From Chitinophaga pinensis (GTDB taxonomy: Bacteria > Bacteroidota > Bacteroidia > Flavobacteriales_D > Crocinitomicaceae), in contig CAMAZP010000003.1 in assembly GCA_945863605.1 (NCBI GenBank), positions 91,832 to 155,831 of the forward strand: 64,000 nucleotides of DNA. Reading direction: 5' to 3'. Below, in pieces: positions 8,539 to 17,372 of the stretch. The position numbers and the translations under genes were made by a program. Positions within the stretch are counted from its first letter, which is position 1, and each line of letters starts with the position of its first letter. Below the pieces are notes generated by a model. The model searched no databases, was not told the DNA's origin, and was given only the letters and a program-made list of their open reading frames with translations.

Positions 8539-10626
8539 ATGAAAAATTTAATAGTATCGTTTATTTGTTTAACAAGTTTTTTTCTAAACTCCCAAACTTG
8601 CTGGGAGCCAACTAATGGTCCATATGGAGGGCAGTGTAATATACTTAAAACAATCAACAATGAAGTGTATGCTGCTACAAATTGTGGAGTTTATTCTACG
8701 AATGATTCAGGTGTAACATGGAAAAATAAAAGTGGAGGAATTCTTGGAGAATGTCAGATTATAAATGATATTGATATCGTAAATAATACTATGATAATTG
8801 GAACTCAAGATAGTGGAATTTACGTATCCAATGATTTTGGAAATAGTTGGGTAACTTCAAATAATGGTTTGGTAGACCCTATCGGAGGTTTTTATCGCAT
8901 TTATGATGTTTATGTTGATGGTTCAAATTTATTGATTGGAACTTCAAATGGTGTTTACAAATCGTCAAATCAAGGAAATTCTTGGACTCCCTCAAATATT
9001 GGAATTAGTGAGCCAAACAACGTAACCGCGTACCGCTTTGTGAAAAATGGAACAAGTGTTTTTCTAGCTACTTTTAATGATATTTATAAATCTAATGATA
9101 ATGGATTCACCTGGGTTGACTTAAATATTTCATTTCAAAATATGCCAGCCAGTTTTGTTTCTCATGCAGGAGCTTTATATGTGAGTGATAATGGAAGTAT
9201 GTCTTCTGGCATTTATAAATCTGTTAATAATGGTCAATCTTGGACAATGTTATCTTTTGATTTCGCATTACCGGGCAGATTATTTTCAGTTGGTAGCTAT
9301 TTATACTGTATTGCTTTTAATGGTACAACCTTAGTTACTTATGTTTCATCAGATGGAGGTGTTTCTTGGATAAATTTTACTGATAAATATTTTAATACTA
9401 TAATACAGCAAAACAGTCAAATTATAGGTGGTAATAATAGCGGAGTATATAAATGGCAAAATAGTTCTCAAAATATCTATAATGCTGGGTTGGGTGGTGC
9501 TTCAAAAACGAATTGCTTATTTAGAGATGGTAATACAATTTATTCTGGCAATGCAAATGGTATTTATAAATCTAGTGATGAAGGCAATACATGGTTTAAT
9601 ATTAGTATGGGCTTACCTCTAAACGTTGAAGTTAATTCAATTGCTAAAAGTGGAAATAACATAATTATAGGAACTAAAGGCTTCGGTATTTTCTTATCTT
9701 CTGATAATGGAGGCACTTGGGTTGCATCGAACAATGGTTTGACAGTAAATAATATTTACTATTCAAATGTTTCAACATTATTTTCTTACAATGGAAGGGT
9801 TTTTATGGGGGCAAAAGAGAATCTAACTTTTTTTAATAATGGCGCATTATTTATTTCTGATAATAATGGTTTAAGTTGGACAAAATCTTCAGATGGTTTA
9901 CAACAGAATATTGATGTATCTTCGATTTGTAATTATAATCAATACATCATTGCAGGAAGTAGAAACTATGGAGTATTTCTATCTGTTGACAATGGTTCAA
10001 ATTGGTTGTTTGATGGTTTAAATGCGTCAATAAAGTCTTTGTGTTCAAATTCAACAGGTTATTATGCAGCTAGTGGAAATACAGTTTATAAAACCGATGA
10101 TTTAGGAAATACTTGGACATCGCACACGTTTAATAACGGTTCTGGTATAAACGTAATTACTATAATTAATAATATAATATATACAGTTCAAGATAATGAA
10201 TTACATTATCTAAATAATGGTAATTGGACTTCTTTTGATTCTGGATGTTTGGGTCTAAATCGTAAGTGCTTAATCTCAAATTCTTCAGGAGAATTATTTA
10301 TTGGTGCAAGTGCTTCGAATGAAGATGGATATTTTGTTTTGAATAATGGTGTGTCCAAATTTAATGGAACCATAGGTGATGTTAATGAAAATGATATTAA
10401 TACAGAAATAACAGTATACCCCAACCCAACCTCACATTCCATCACCATCAAAGGCGAAAAAAACATGAATCAACCTTTTTCCATCTTCGACCAAATGGGG
10501 CGCGAAGTTTTAAAAGGAAAATTAACTGGAACAGAAACAGAAGTAAATCTTTCAATGCTTTCTAGAGGAATCTATACGCTAAAAATTGAAGGAAATTATC
10601 AACCTGCACAGATTGTGAAGGAGTAA
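8539..10626 (+). CDS. T9SS-exported beta-propeller (sortilin/BNR-like) protein with type A sorting domain
   Basis: This 695-residue protein has a signal peptide (to about residue 19) and then repeated units of the form GxYxSxDxGxSWxxxxxGL (for example GVYSTNDSGVTWKNKSG and GIYKSSDEGNTWFNISMGL). These are Asp-box/BNR-like motifs of the sortilin/Vps10 and photosystem-stability-factor propeller folds. The last ~75 residues form a T9SS type A C-terminal sorting domain (ITVYPNPTSHSITIKG, then FDQMGREVLKG, then LSRGIYTLKIEG). Such proteins are exported by T9SS and usually attached to the surface. The DNA of the sorting domain is visibly richer in C than the very AT-rich propeller part. Ligand or enzymatic activity cannot be deduced; sialidase catalytic residues are not evident. 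Confidence 0.85.
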   Translation: MKNLIVSFICLTSFFLNSQTCWEPTNGPYGGQCNILKTINNEVYAATNCGVYSTNDSGVTWKNKSGGILGECQIINDIDIVNNTMIIGTQDSGIYVSNDFGNSWVTSNNGLVDPIGGFYRIYDVYVDGSNLLIGTSNGVYKSSNQGNSWTPSNIGISEPNNVTAYRFVKNGTSVFLATFNDIYKSNDNGFTWVDLNISFQNMPASFVSHAGALYVSDNGSMSSGIYKSVNNGQSWTMLSFDFALPGRLFSVGSYLYCIAFNGTTLVTYVSSDGGVSWINFTDKYFNTIIQQNSQIIGGNNSGVYKWQNSSQNIYNAGLGGASKTNCLFRDGNTIYSGNANGIYKSSDEGNTWFNISMGLPLNVEVNSIAKSGNNIIIGTKGFGIFLSSDNGGTWVASNNGLTVNNIYYSNVSTLFSYNGRVFMGAKENLTFFNNGALFISDNNGLSWTKSSDGLQQNIDVSSICNYNQYIIAGSRNYGVFLSVDNGSNWLFDGLNASIKSLCSNSTGYYAASGNTVYKTDDLGNTWTSHTFNNGSGINVITIINNIIYTVQDNELHYLNNGNWTSFDSGCLGLNRKCLISNSSGELFIGASASNEDGYFVLNNGVSKFNGTIGDVNENDINTEITVYPNPTSHSITIKGEKNMNQPFSIFDQMGREVLKGKLTGTETEVNLSMLSRGIYTLKIEGNYQPAQIVKE

Positions 10627-10692
10627 ATTATACTTAATCTATTTCTTAAAAAACGAACGTTCTTCAATAATTATTTTGAACTGATAAATGAT

Positions 10693-10728
10693 AAACTGCA
10701 TAACTTAAAAGAGGTGATGCAGTTTTTT
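10693..10728 (+). terminator. Rho-independent terminator after propeller gene
   Basis: AAACTGCAT (10693-10701) pairs perfectly with ATGCAGTTT (10717-10725) over a 15-base loop and runs into a tract of six Ts. It lies 66 bases after the stop of the T9SS propeller gene. Confidence 0.7.
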
Positions 10729-10802
10729 ACTTTATAAACTAATTGGTCTTTATTGCAAATACAACAATTATTTAATGATTTGCATGATATTATTTAATTT
10801 AT

Positions 10803-10934
10803 AAATCAACGGCAAAGGAGAAGTTTTAGAAGGCGAACTTTCTTAAACCAACGAAACAAACAATTGTAAACAAGGTAACCGCAAAACGAAAATGGTGGAA
10901 ATTTTGGGGTAAGAAAAAGGCAAGGTGGTTGTAA
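10803..10934 (+). pseudogene. Remnant of a WG-repeat gene 3' end
   Basis: The 430-base gap 10627-11056 contains this piece, closely similar to the last 130 bases of the WG-repeat gene (about 5873-6003). In one frame it reads INGKGEVLEGELS then a stop. After a one-base frameshift near 10842 it reads LKPTKQTIVNKVTAKRKWW and continues as KFWGKKKARWL before a stop at 10932-10934. The basic, Trp-rich tail is almost identical to that of the intact gene. No upstream part of the gene remains and no start codon is present. It is a broken fragment of a paralogue left by duplication or deletion. The rest of the gap holds only the terminator at 10693-10728 and the natA promoter. Confidence 0.85.
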
Positions 10935-10994
10935 AAGTTGAGAGGTTATAAATTCTGCTTGAAATAATTAGAAAGTTTTAGTTTTATAAACTTT

Positions 10995-11002
10995 TAATTT
11001 TG
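10995..11002 (+). promoter_or_regulatory. -7 promoter box of natA
   Basis: TAATTTTG matches TAnnTTTG. An in-frame TTG at 11000 that could be read as a start codon falls inside this box, which favours the ATG at 11057 as the real start. No -33 TTG at the right spacing was seen. Confidence 0.4.
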
Positions 11003-11056
11003 AAAAAATTTAAATTAAACGTTATTTTAACTACATTACACTACAATAAGTTTTTT

Positions 11057-11815
11057 ATGATTAAAGTTAATGCCTTAACGAAAGATTTTCCCTTGTCGAG
11101 ACAGCAAAGAAAGGAGTTGAATACAGAAGATAAAATTGCTCGTGCCGTTGACAACATCAGTTTTGAATGTCAACCGGGAAAAGTTTTTTCGCTTCTAGGT
11201 CCAAATGGCGCTGGAAAAACAACCACTTTGCGAATGCTTTCAACTATTTTCTCACCAACTTCTGGAACCATCGAAATCGCAGGTATTGATGCCGTAAAAT
11301 ATCCCCAAGAAGCGCGAAAAAAAATTGGCTTTCTAACAGGTTCAACTGGTTTGTATGCGCGATTAACGCCTATTGAATTGATTAATTATTTTGCTTCATT
11401 GTACGGTGTTCCCAAAAATGAATTGGAATCGCGAAAAAAATACTTGTTCGACTTATTGAATATGCACGATTTCTTAGGGAAACGAATTGGAAAATTGAGT
11501 ACCGGAATGAAACAAAAAGTGTCGATTTGCCGCACAATGATACACGATCCAGAAGTGGTTGTTTTTGATGAGCCTACAAGTGGCTTGGATGTTATAACTG
11601 CTGAAAATATTATCAAGTTAATTCGCGATTGCAAAGACCAAAATAAAACGGTAATTTTCTCAAGTCACATTATGAGCGAGGTCGATTTATTATGCGACGA
11701 TTTAGCGATTATCCACAAAGGAAAAATCAAACACGAAGGTTCAATGCTTGATTTCAGAACCAATATGCACGAGTCAAATTTGACAGCTGAATTTATCCGA
11801 ATTGTTCAATCTTAA
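11057..11815 (+). CDS. natA: ABC transporter ATP-binding protein, NatA-like
   Basis: A 252-residue ABC ATPase that powers export together with the permease encoded 9 bases downstream. All motifs are present: Walker [12 protein letters not shown]-loop region, signature LSTGMKQ (the variant common in the NatA/CcmA branch), Walker B VVFDEP, D-loop SGLD and H-loop SSHIMSE. The N-terminus contains the [11 protein letters not shown] type segment seen in NatA proteins. In Bacillus NatAB extrudes sodium; for Bacteroidota homologues the substrate is not established, so the name marks family rather than proven substrate. The start at 11057 begins directly at the conserved [11 protein letters not shown]. 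Confidence 0.85.
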   Translation: MIKVNALTKDFPLSRQQRKELNTEDKIARAVDNISFECQPGKVFSLLGPNGAGKTTTLRMLSTIFSPTSGTIEIAGIDAVKYPQEARKKIGFLTGSTGLYARLTPIELINYFASLYGVPKNELESRKKYLFDLLNMHDFLGKRIGKLSTGMKQKVSICRTMIHDPEVVVFDEPTSGLDVITAENIIKLIRDCKDQNKTVIFSSHIMSEVDLLCDDLAIIHKGKIKHEGSMLDFRTNMHESNLTAEFIRIVQS

Positions 11816-11824
11816 ACTCATAAA

Positions 11825-13015
11825 ATGATTTTCAATATATTTAAAAAAGAATCAATTGACACTTTGCGTGATCGTCGTACCTTGATGATGATGCTTGTGA
11901 TTCCAATTTTAATTTTTCCAATTACACTTAACGTTTTTGTGAGTATTTCGGCCTCTTTTCAAGAAGAAGCTGCAGTCAAAACCTTGAAAGTTGGAATCGT
12001 TGGCGATAAAAACAGTTATTTTGCACAGCAGTTAAATGAGATTCCGAGTGAAATGGGAGCGAAAAAGCTAGTATTTTTTAAAGATTCAGCTTCCTTAATG
12101 ACGGAGTTAAAGAAAGACAGTATTCAACTTGGAATTATAACTGATAAACAATTCAATGAAGCATTGAAAGCTCAATTACCTGCTCGTGTAACTTGGTTCT
12201 TTGACGCAACAGAAATAGGAATAAACGAACGCGCAGAGCAGTATATGAAAATTATTGAAGTGAAAGCGCAACAAAAACGCTACGATGAATTGGAACTTGA
12301 TTTCAGAAAAGTTACGCCGTTTCAAACTTCGTATCAAAACATTGCAAGCGACAAGAAAATGGTTGGACAAATTGCAGGCGGATTTTTACCTTACATATTC
12401 ATAGCGTTCGGTTTTATTGGCTGTATGTATCCTGCGATTGATTTATTCACAGGAGAAAAAGAACGCGGGACAATCGAAACACTTTTAACAACTCCTGTAG
12501 CTCGTTGGCAAATTCTATTTGGAAAAATGATGGTGGTTGTACTTTCGGGAATACTTGCTTCAAGTGCTGCTCTACTCGGTTTATTTATTTCGATTGAGTT
12601 TTTAGACATCGTTGACAATCAAGAAATCATGAAAATTATTCATGAGGTTTTAAGTCCATTATTTATTGTTTCAATGTTCAGTTTATTGTTTCCTCTTACC
12701 ATTTTTTTTGCAGGAGTTATGATTCCAATTGCGGTATATGCGAAAACATTTAAAGAAGCACAAAGTATAATTACACCTTTGAATATTGTTATGGTTTTGC
12801 CTGCGATGGTTGGTTTTTTTCCCGGAATTGAGTTGAATTTGATCACCGCTTGTATTCCTGTTGTAAATGTTGTTTTGGCAACAAAAGAACTGATTTCAGG
12901 AACTTTAGAATTTGGTTACTTAGCATTATGTTTTGGTGTGATGGTAATTCTTGCCCTCGCTTCGGTTTTTGTTTCTTACAAACAGTTTGGAAAAGAAACG
13001 AATGTGGTGAGTTGA
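11825..13015 (+). CDS. natB: ABC-2 type permease, NatB-like
   Basis: A 396-residue inner-membrane protein with the ABC-2 layout: a first membrane helix at about 20-40 (LMMMLVIPILIFPITL), a large extracytoplasmic domain of about 140 residues, then five hydrophobic segments (from AGGFLPYIFIAFGFIGCMYP onward). The ELxTGEKERGTIETLLTTPV-like coupling motif of the family is seen as DLFTGEKERGTIETLLTTPV. Length and order match NatB/YhaP-type permeases. It forms an operon with natA and is followed by a nested inverted repeat that likely stops transcription. Confidence 0.85.
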   Translation: MIFNIFKKESIDTLRDRRTLMMMLVIPILIFPITLNVFVSISASFQEEAAVKTLKVGIVGDKNSYFAQQLNEIPSEMGAKKLVFFKDSASLMTELKKDSIQLGIITDKQFNEALKAQLPARVTWFFDATEIGINERAEQYMKIIEVKAQQKRYDELELDFRKVTPFQTSYQNIASDKKMVGQIAGGFLPYIFIAFGFIGCMYPAIDLFTGEKERGTIETLLTTPVARWQILFGKMMVVVLSGILASSAALLGLFISIEFLDIVDNQEIMKIIHEVLSPLFIVSMFSLLFPLTIFFAGVMIPIAVYAKTFKEAQSIITPLNIVMVLPAMVGFFPGIELNLITACIPVVNVVLATKELISGTLEFGYLALCFGVMVILALASVFVSYKQFGKETNVVS

Positions 13016-13030
13016 GGATAAATAGATTAC

Positions 13031-13101
13031 AAATTACAGATTAACAAATTGCAGATTACTACAATTCAATCTGCAATTTATGATTTTCTAATCTGTAATT
13101 T
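13031..13101. terminator. Nested double inverted repeat between convergent genes
   Basis: Four 12-base units form two nested, perfect stems. The outer arms are AAATTACAGATT (13031-13042) and AATCTGTAATTT (13090-13101). The inner arms are AAATTGCAGATT (13046-13057) and AATCTGCAATTT (13068-13079). Inner and outer arms differ by one base with the matching change in the partner arm. It lies between the stops of natB (+) and the LamG protein gene (-), where a bidirectional terminator is expected. Confidence 0.65.
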
Positions 13102-13129
13102 ATTCTTTTCCAATCTTTAATCTAGTCTT

Positions 13130-15136
13130 CTACCTAACGATATGAAAGAAACCGTTTTTATCCCCTTTTTCGTAGGATAACTTATAAAAATATACGCCAT
13201 CTTGATAGGTATCACCATTTGTTGTTTTACCATTAAAAGGCTCGCCACCACTTATTTGTGTATAAATTAAATTTCCCCATCGATCGAAGATATACATCGT
13301 GTATTCTTGACAGGTTTTGAAATAATCGTCTAATTCAAAAACGTCATTTGAATTATCATCATTTGGGCTGAAAACATTTGGAAAATCAAAATCATCTAGT
13401 GTATAAATGTTTAAAATATCAAGTGCAATTTGACTTGCTGGCGATTCACATCCATTTACAGTAACAGTTGCGAAATAATTCCCTATTGAAGAAATTGGAG
13501 CAACGAATGAAAATGTATCTAAAACGGAAGAGAAATTATTTGGACCTGTCCATGCAAAAGTTCCACCAACTACCGGCTGAACCTCAAAAATAGCACTATC
13601 ATTTGGACATAAAAGAGGACTATTGTTTGATAAAATTGGTGACGATGGAATTGGAAAAACAATTAAATTATAGATAATGATGGAATCACAACCTAAAGTA
13701 GTTTGTAAATCAAATTGATATACGCCAGTTGAACTAAGTGTTTGACCATAATAAGTAAATGTTTCACCTTCACACAAAGCAGTATCACGTGTGAACGAAT
13801 AAGATGGATTTACAATTAAAGTTAAATCGATGATTGAGTCGCATCCTGCAATTGTTTGAAGATTTAAAAAGTAATTTCCTGGTTGATTTAATTGTTGATT
13901 TCCTAATGTGTAGAATTCATTTGAACATATTGTTTGGGTTGTGATTAAATTATAAGTAGGATTAACAGTAATCGAATTGATAGTTGTATCACTATAACAT
14001 CCATTATACATTAAATAAACAGAATAGTCACCCGTTTGGATAGCTGTAGCATTTGAAATTATTGTATCAAAACTATTACATGTAAATCCATTTGGTCCTG
14101 TCCAAAAACAAGTTGCTCCAGAAATTGTATCTATTGATAATGCCAAGGAGTCACCAGAACAAAGTGGGGTATTGTAACTAATTACTGGTGATGGTACTTG
14201 AGTAGGTTGACCAATAATTGTATCTTTTGAAATAATACAACCTTCTAATGATTGAATAAATACTGTTATGTTTCCACCTTGTAGATTGTTGAAAGTACTA
14301 TCAGAACTATAGTTTAAACCGTTAGTTGAATATTGAATTTGGTTTCCAACAGCAGAAATTGTAATGCTAGCATCCGAGTAACCAAAGCAGCTAGCGTCTA
14401 AAATAGATACATCAGTAATCTCAGGTACTAAAATTATTGGTGCTTCAAAATCAAAAGTTGGTGTTCCTTGAGGAATTCCATCATGTGTTGTATTTCCTTG
14501 TATATTCAGATAATTTCCATCAAATTTATAGTAAGCCAATAGTCCAGTTTCAGTTGTTGGATTAGGCAAATTATTCATATTCTGTAATATTTGAGGCTGT
14601 GTTCTTACCACATTCCAAACTCTAAGCTCATCTATTGATCCCCGAAAGTGATCTGTACCCGGACTAGCTGCTCTAGTTCCAATAGCGCTAACTAGATCGT
14701 TAGTAACTATAGTTCCTGTATGAGCACTATCAGCTACAAGACACCCATTTATATATAGTTTAATTGAGGCTCCATCATAAGTTGCCGCAATGTGATACCA
14801 GACATTATTGACAACAGGAATTGAACTATTTACAACTTTAAATCCTGAGCTTGTAGTTATTTGAAAATTATTTGCTCTAAGTAAATAATTTACATTACTT
14901 GGATCTAAATGTTTTGAAATAATATTTTGAATATTTCCATTTGCACCTCTTTTGTATAAGGCTTCGATAGTTAATTGTGTCCCTCCAACATCTAAATCTC
15001 CAATTGCTAACCATCGCTGAGTTGGTGCGGGAAATGTGTTAAGAGAATTTTGTGAAAAGGAAATGTGACTTAAAAAAAGGAATGTTAATACAAAGCTATA
15101 TTTTGAAAGTTTAAAAAAGTATATTTTTAATGACAT
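13130..15136 (-). CDS. LamG-domain surface protein with T9SS type B (gliding-motility-associated) C-terminal domain
   Basis: A 668-residue secreted protein. The start at 15136 is preferred to an in-frame ATG at 15190 because a consensus -7 box (TAACTTTG) lies between them; it gives a signal peptide ending near SHISFSQ. Next comes a LamG/concanavalin-like domain (about 25-210) with NVWYHIAATYDGASIKLYIN and GSIDELRVWN. Then follow SprB-like and Ig-like segments and two 45-residue modules ending GCDSIIDLTL and GCDSIIIYNL. The end is a CHU_C/type B sorting domain (FPNVFSPNDDNSNDVF, YIFDRWGNLIY, DGVYFYKLSY). Such proteins are exported by T9SS and act as adhesins or surface structures. It is paralogous to the gene just upstream. 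Confidence 0.85.
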   Translation of the reverse strand: MSLKIYFFKLSKYSFVLTFLFLSHISFSQNSLNTFPAPTQRWLAIGDLDVGGTQLTIEALYKRGANGNIQNIISKHLDPSNVNYLLRANNFQITTSSGFKVVNSSIPVVNNVWYHIAATYDGASIKLYINGCLVADSAHTGTIVTNDLVSAIGTRAASPGTDHFRGSIDELRVWNVVRTQPQILQNMNNLPNPTTETGLLAYYKFDGNYLNIQGNTTHDGIPQGTPTFDFEAPIILVPEITDVSILDASCFGYSDASITISAVGNQIQYSTNGLNYSSDSTFNNLQGGNITVFIQSLEGCIISKDTIIGQPTQVPSPVISYNTPLCSGDSLALSIDTISGATCFWTGPNGFTCNSFDTIISNATAIQTGDYSVYLMYNGCYSDTTINSITVNPTYNLITTQTICSNEFYTLGNQQLNQPGNYFLNLQTIAGCDSIIDLTLIVNPSYSFTRDTALCEGETFTYYGQTLSSTGVYQFDLQTTLGCDSIIIYNLIVFPIPSSPILSNNSPLLCPNDSAIFEVQPVVGGTFAWTGPNNFSSVLDTFSFVAPISSIGNYFATVTVNGCESPASQIALDILNIYTLDDFDFPNVFSPNDDNSNDVFELDDYFKTCQEYTMYIFDRWGNLIYTQISGGEPFNGKTTNGDTYQDGVYFYKLSYEKGDKNGFFHIVR

Positions 15137-15150
15137 ATTTAATAATAGCA

Positions 15151-15158
15151 CAAAGTTA
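15151..15158 (-). promoter_or_regulatory. -7 promoter box that decides the LamG gene start
   Basis: On the minus strand TAACTTTG, an exact TAnnTTTG match, ends 14 bases before the ATG at 15136. Because it lies downstream of the alternative ATG at 15190, a transcript from it can only use 15136. No -33 TTG at normal spacing was seen. Confidence 0.5.
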
Positions 15159-15226
15159 GTAGTTAAAGCTAATAGTTTTAAAAAAGACATTAAAGTTATC
15201 TATATAGTTGCTTTTTTAATAAAAAA

Positions 15227-17338
15227 CTATCTAACAATATGGAAAAAACCAGATTTTGAACCTTCGTCGTAATTTAATTTATAGAAATATATGCCGTCAC
15301 TTAATTCCGATCCATCAGTTGCTTTTCCTTCAAATGGGGCTTCATCGAATTTATGTGTAAAAACTAAATTTCCCCAACGGTTATAAATAAATAATTCAAA
15401 ATCACTACAGGTATAGAAATACGATTGAATGTCTAATTTATCATTAATTTCATTACCATCAGGAGTAATAACATTTGGAAAAGTGAAATCTTCAAAACTA
15501 AAAATATTGGTGATTTCAACTGGAATTGAAGTTGATGGAGAAATACAACCATTAACTGAAACGGTTGCGGTATAAATTCCCATATTTATTGGAAAAGCAG
15601 AGAAAAGCGTATCTTGAGAATATGAAACAAAATTATTTGGACCTGTCCACGTAAAGTTTCCATCTATAACTGGTGCAGCTGATAAATTTAATAAGTCTCC
15701 TGGGCATTCTAAAGGGCTATTATTAATCAAGGACGGTGCTTCTGGAATCGAATAAATAGTCATAATCAAAGTAACAACTGAATCACAACCATTTGATCCA
15801 ACAAGAGTAGCAGAGTAAGATCCGGCAGTTGATATTGATTGACCATTAAAATTATAACTCAAACCTTGACACATCTCATGCGTTATAGTTGAACTTGTTG
15901 TTGGTTTTATCGTTAAATTCAAATAAACGATCGAATCGCAACCTGAAACATCCTGCAAAGACTGCGAATAATTACCTGTGTTTGTGAGTGATTGACCAAA
16001 AAATGTATAGGATTCTCCTGGACAAATTTCAATATTTTGAGTGGAACTTAAAACTGGACTCATTAATAAGTTTAGGTTGACAATTGAATCACAACCTGCT
16101 GCACTTTGAACCGTTTGAGAATAAATTCCTGGATTGGTTAAAGTTTGGCCAAAAAAAGTATAAGAACCTCCTTGACAGATAGTTTCATTAATTGTTTGTG
16201 ATAAAATTGGGTTTACTGTTAGATTAAGTGTTATTGTTGAATCACAACCATTAGTTGCTTGAATAGTTACTTGGTGCTGACCTGCAGTCGAGAAGGCTTG
16301 CCCCCCAACTGTATAACTACCCCCTTGACAGACCGATGCATTTATAGTACTTGAAGCGTCTGGTTTGACTGTAACGACAACTTCATCAGTAGCAGGGCAT
16401 GATGTTGGATTGGATAATAAAGTTGTTGTAACAATGTAATTTTGAGTAATATTTGATGTTCCTGTATTTGTTAATGTTACTGTTGGGTTTGAAATATTTG
16501 TTTGATTTAATCCAATTGCTGGTGACCATGAGTAGAGGTAATTTTGATTATTAGCAGCACCAATTTGTCCAGATGAACCATTACAAATTGAAATATCTGA
16601 GCCTGCATTAGGTGTTGCGATGTCAGCGTATATAATTGCATTTTTAATAGAGTGTCTATCGTTTGATCCACCAGTACTTGCAGTGAAACCCATATATCCA
16701 ACAAAAGAAACAGTATAATTAGTGCTCAACCATTGTGTTCCATTTATACTTACCGTAATTACACCATTATTGTAGTTGATTATTGCATGATTATAGTCAT
16801 TGGAGCGAATAAAATTTAAATTTCCACCTGAATTGTTAACCTTTACAATCCCAGCAGCACATTCATTGTAGCCAATACCATTATAAATTTGAATTTCAGG
16901 GTTTGCTCCACAACCATTGTCATAGGTGTCAAAAACGACTTTAATACCATTTGCTGTTTGAGGAATACCAACACCTCCACCGTTGACAAACCCTGCTGGT
17001 GGAACATCTAAAAAACAAAAAGCAATACCATCTGCACCACTTCCATCATTAATTCTGAAATAAAAATCGACATTCCACTGGTAGCAAGTTGATAAATCTA
17101 TTGGCTGACTGTAAAATATTCCACCGCTTGAATTGCCAACGTTATTTGTTAAAATTAATTCATCAGGATTTGTATCAGGATCGCCACCAGTATCGCCCAA
17201 AGCTGCTGCTCCAGTTAAATTCCAACCAGTCGTGTTTACAGTAGGAGAACCAGTCAGTTCAGCAAATATTAGTGATTGAGAAAATGCGCTTATTGATAAA
17301 GCAACAAAAAAAGTTAGAAGAAGATTATTTGTCGACAT
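15227..17338 (-). CDS. L-type lectin-domain surface protein with T9SS type B C-terminal domain
   Basis: A 703-residue exported protein with a signal peptide ending at SAFSQ. Residues about 20-240 look like a bacterial L-type (legume-like) lectin domain: SQPIDLSTCYQWNVDFYFRI, GADGIAFCFLD, GIKVVFDTYDN and VSINGTQWL. A PKD/Ig-like stretch follows (ADISICNGSSGQ region) and then four repeats of about 47 residues with CxGxSYTFxGQxLxxxGxYxxxxQ...GCDSIVxLNLxxxP. The C-terminal ~90 residues are a CHU_C type B sorting domain (FTFPNVITPDGNEINDKL, LFIYNRWGNLVF, DGIYFYKLNY). It is probably a T9SS-exported glycan-binding adhesin. The gap to the ABC-F gene upstream is 34 bases without a visible promoter, so readthrough is likely. 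Confidence 0.85.
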   Translation of the reverse strand: MSTNNLLLTFFVALSISAFSQSLIFAELTGSPTVNTTGWNLTGAAALGDTGGDPDTNPDELILTNNVGNSSGGIFYSQPIDLSTCYQWNVDFYFRINDGSGADGIAFCFLDVPPAGFVNGGGVGIPQTANGIKVVFDTYDNGCGANPEIQIYNGIGYNECAAGIVKVNNSGGNLNFIRSNDYNHAIINYNNGVITVSINGTQWLSTNYTVSFVGYMGFTASTGGSNDRHSIKNAIIYADIATPNAGSDISICNGSSGQIGAANNQNYLYSWSPAIGLNQTNISNPTVTLTNTGTSNITQNYIVTTTLLSNPTSCPATDEVVVTVKPDASSTINASVCQGGSYTVGGQAFSTAGQHQVTIQATNGCDSTITLNLTVNPILSQTINETICQGGSYTFFGQTLTNPGIYSQTVQSAAGCDSIVNLNLLMSPVLSSTQNIEICPGESYTFFGQSLTNTGNYSQSLQDVSGCDSIVYLNLTIKPTTSSTITHEMCQGLSYNFNGQSISTAGSYSATLVGSNGCDSVVTLIMTIYSIPEAPSLINNSPLECPGDLLNLSAAPVIDGNFTWTGPNNFVSYSQDTLFSAFPINMGIYTATVSVNGCISPSTSIPVEITNIFSFEDFTFPNVITPDGNEINDKLDIQSYFYTCSDFELFIYNRWGNLVFTHKFDEAPFEGKATDGSELSDGIYFYKLNYDEGSKSGFFHIVR

Positions 17339-17372
17339 GTTTATAAATTAAAATTGTTTTCTTTTAAAAATT

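Noticed and set aside
11000..11056. 19-codon extension of natA from a TTG
   Set aside because: The TTG lies in a TAATTTTG promoter box and the extension does not match the family.
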